Below, one piece after another: positions 61,916-64,000 of a DNA stretch of 64,000 bases. Position numbers and translations under genes: made by a program. Origin of the DNA: Hymenolepis diminuta (taxonomy: Eukaryota > Platyhelminthes > Cestoda > Cyclophyllidea > Hymenolepididae); contig CAADRB010000001.1 of NCBI GenBank assembly GCA_900708905.1, forward strand, positions 370,697 to 434,696, written 5' to 3'. Within the stretch, counting starts at the first letter, position 1; each line of letters begins with the position of its first letter. A model generated the notes under the pieces. It was not told where the DNA came from. It searched no databases and saw only the letters and a program-made list of their open reading frames with translations.

Positions 61916-63857
61916 AGTAACTACCAACTTTAAGGCAGTGTAATTTACTTGAGGTGATAATTACCAAAAGTTTATGGCCAATAGGAGGTCCAGAAGGAGA
62001 TTATGCTGTCGCACTGGCGATGCTAGTCAGTTTTTTGTCAAATAGTGCTGTTTTATTGGCATTATTAGGACTGGTCAAATTATCACTTAGCTGCCGGTGG
62101 GGAGCGGGCTGCAGGCAGTGCAGTGGTGCCTCTTTTTCACACGGCTTTTTGCCTATGTGTTCATAAAGCATTCTTTCTAGCTACTGCTTGAAAACAAACT
62201 AGTCGAAGAGGAGGTGGTGCTAAGGCTGGGGATGGATTGGCATTTTGCAATGCGCGTACTGTTATTTCATGGCCAGGCAGGCAGGCTGAACCATACGTTT
62301 ATACACTTTACCTTCCTATTGTTTCGTCTCAGTCAGGATTTTTATGAAAAGGGATTGAACACAGATGAGATTGACCGAGAGTCCTTTCAATATAGTTCGC
62401 CATAAAATGTTGTATCAAATCTTGATATTTTATGCCCTCTTTCACTGTAGGGCTCAATCGTACAACTGGGGTAGATTGAGAGTTATCGTTTGAGGATTTA
62501 GTCCTTTTGATCAGAAGGATCGTTTCAAAGATATAAATTTGGAAGGAAGGTGTGTAACTTTCATTTTAACATTTGGTGACAGGGAGTTAAAATGGAAATT
62601 TTCTGTATTGAAAGGCATTTTTTCTACGTATTTCGGATGACGTTAATCACCTCTTTATCATTATGACCTTTATGATTTGAGATAATTTAGAGCACCCTGG
62701 TTTTTATTGCAGCTTATTTTTAAGGCAGTTAAACTGCAGTTGCACTAAATGTCGGTTTTCATTTGAATTTCTGAAATCCAAAATTTTGCAAATTATTTCA
62801 TTTTTGTTCCGTTTTGTACACCTAAGATTGATTGTGCTTCACAGACTGGACACTGGTGACCATTAACATCTTTAGAAGTGGCAGCTAGTACACGCCAGCT
62901 AAATTCAGCTCAACTCAAAGATTAACAGAAATATCGAACGCTTTTTAAAGGTCTTCTGTAAACATAAATATAGGCACGAGTTGTGTTTCCAGACTAAGTT
63001 ATTTGTAACAAAGTGTACTTCAATGGCCAAATTAATTAAATTATAATTCAGTAGACCATTGCCATAAAGTAGTATCAAATTGTAACTTGAAAAATAATGC
63101 AGTTGAGGCGAATCTTGCAACTTATATTGGCGATATTTTAAACATTTTCCTCTACTTCTTATATTATTATTTAATAAATCGCATGAAGATCAATTCTAAA
63201 GTGCTGTTTGATGAAGGCCTAAACCGTTTTCTTTCAAATTGTTTAAATGTGCTCACATGAGATGTATCGTATCTTCTGGCTGCCAATCTTAAAATGTTCA
63301 CAAAACAACGGCACGAGAAGAGGAGAATAGAGAATTAAAGATTTTAGCAATTTATATAGCGATGTCAAATTACTTCGAATACATACTGCAATGCGCAAGA
63401 ATATTTCCATAAATTCATAAAACACTTAATGATTGAACGTTATTTCAATACAAAAGTATAATGCTCATTTTGAGGAAAAAATATTTATTAATCCTTTTGC
63501 TTTGCTTTTTCCTTGACAAAATTAAGTGAAATTTCTAAAATCTTGAGAATTGAAGGGAGTTCTTATAGCCTTACTATTAATTACGTCCTTGGTTGTGTCA
63601 AGTCCAGATATCCAAGTGTGACATTTGGCCATTACAAGTAATTGATTTATATTGCATTCATGCACCGGCGTCATCTTCGTCCTCAGAGAAATGCCAAAAC
63701 ATTAATAGAAACAAGACGCGACATTTACTGTGACAGTTATGTATGCATCATAACTCTTAGCCGTGCTTTAATGGAAAATCTTCCCGAATCTTTCATTAGT
63801 AGTAAGAATATTGGATGATGTTTAAGTTTATTCTGGGGAAATTCTTTCAGAAGTAGG

Positions 63858-64000
63858 TCGTGTGCTCATCGGTCCACACGTGGTGAGCAACAGGGCCATC
63901 TGTAATGGCTAAGTCTGGTTGATAAGGAGGTGGGTGGCAGAATCCCAATTTTATTACCGGTGAGTCTCCATGATACTATTTCTATGCCCAAGTTGACTGA
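63858..64000 (+). repeat. SINE-like repeat, copy D (cut by window end)
   Basis: GTGCTCATCGGTCCACACG resembles the head of copy E (CCGGTCCACATG). ACCGGTGAGTCTCCATGATACTAT and CTATGCCCAAGTTG match the body of copies A and B. Confidence 0.5.

Larger units (their letters stand above)
60302..64000 (+). other. notch: Notch intron 5 (beyond the window), with repeats
   Basis: No exon in phase 2 with LNR-type cysteines was found up to the window end, so this intron exceeds 3.7 kb or the next exon escaped me. It contains two SINE-like copies (61746-61915 and 63858-64000). The hydrophobic ORF at 61954-62166 has no Notch-like flanks. Confidence 0.55.

Noticed and set aside
61954..62166. Hydrophobic ORF that might be the Notch transmembrane segment
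   Set aside because: No LNR3 or cleavage region precedes it, no splice site in phase 2 fits, and no basic stop-transfer or ankyrin sequence follows.
1..64000. tRNA, rRNA and CRISPR features
   Set aside because: B-box-like words were found only inside the SINE-like repeats. No complete tRNA cloverleaf, rRNA segment or regularly spaced direct repeats were seen by eye; a covariance-model search would be needed to be certain.

Overview
This is a eukaryotic, AT-rich and gene-poor window with two short assembly gaps. Long introns sit beside very short candidate introns (42 nt, possibly 26 nt). There is a decayed mariner transposon, a tRNA-derived SINE-like family, and a degenerate Ty3/gypsy-type gag of a kind common in flatworms. 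Together these suggest a parasitic flatworm, more likely a tapeworm than a fluke. That placement is inference, because nothing in the window fixes the species.

Left part (1-8.8 kb): the 3' end of an unrecognised multi-exon gene on the + strand (exons at 951-2129, with consistent phases and a 42-nt intron), several short unrecognised coding-like stretches (3984-4272, 6084-6649 minus, 6934-7492), and a complete single-exon gene at 8214-8765 for a ZNF474/ZC2HC1-type protein with two C2HC zinc fingers. A mariner element with recognisable ends and a broken transposase occupies 9625-10887.

Middle part (11-50 kb): mostly non-coding DNA. It holds a CCAAT-rich patch at 14.15-14.3 kb, two low-confidence gene remnants (17.1-17.6 kb and 19.3-19.6 kb minus), GC-richer low-ORF islands (20.2, 23.8, 25.5, 28.2, 40.3 and 45.4 kb), an unrecognised coding-like block at 43.68-44.58 kb, SINE copies, and the gag remnant at 47.68-48.66 kb beside a 673-base gap.

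Right part (49.9-64 kb): the 5' half of a Notch receptor gene on the + strand. A CCAAT-rich promoter-like region precedes a signal-peptide exon. After a 5.8-kb first intron, four exons encode only five EGF repeats followed directly by two LNR modules. All exon phases agree (148+255+131+256+325 nt, 371 codons plus 2 nt). The remaining LNR, transmembrane and ankyrin exons must lie to the right of the window. The short ectodomain and the poorly conserved first LNR are the most interesting observations here.
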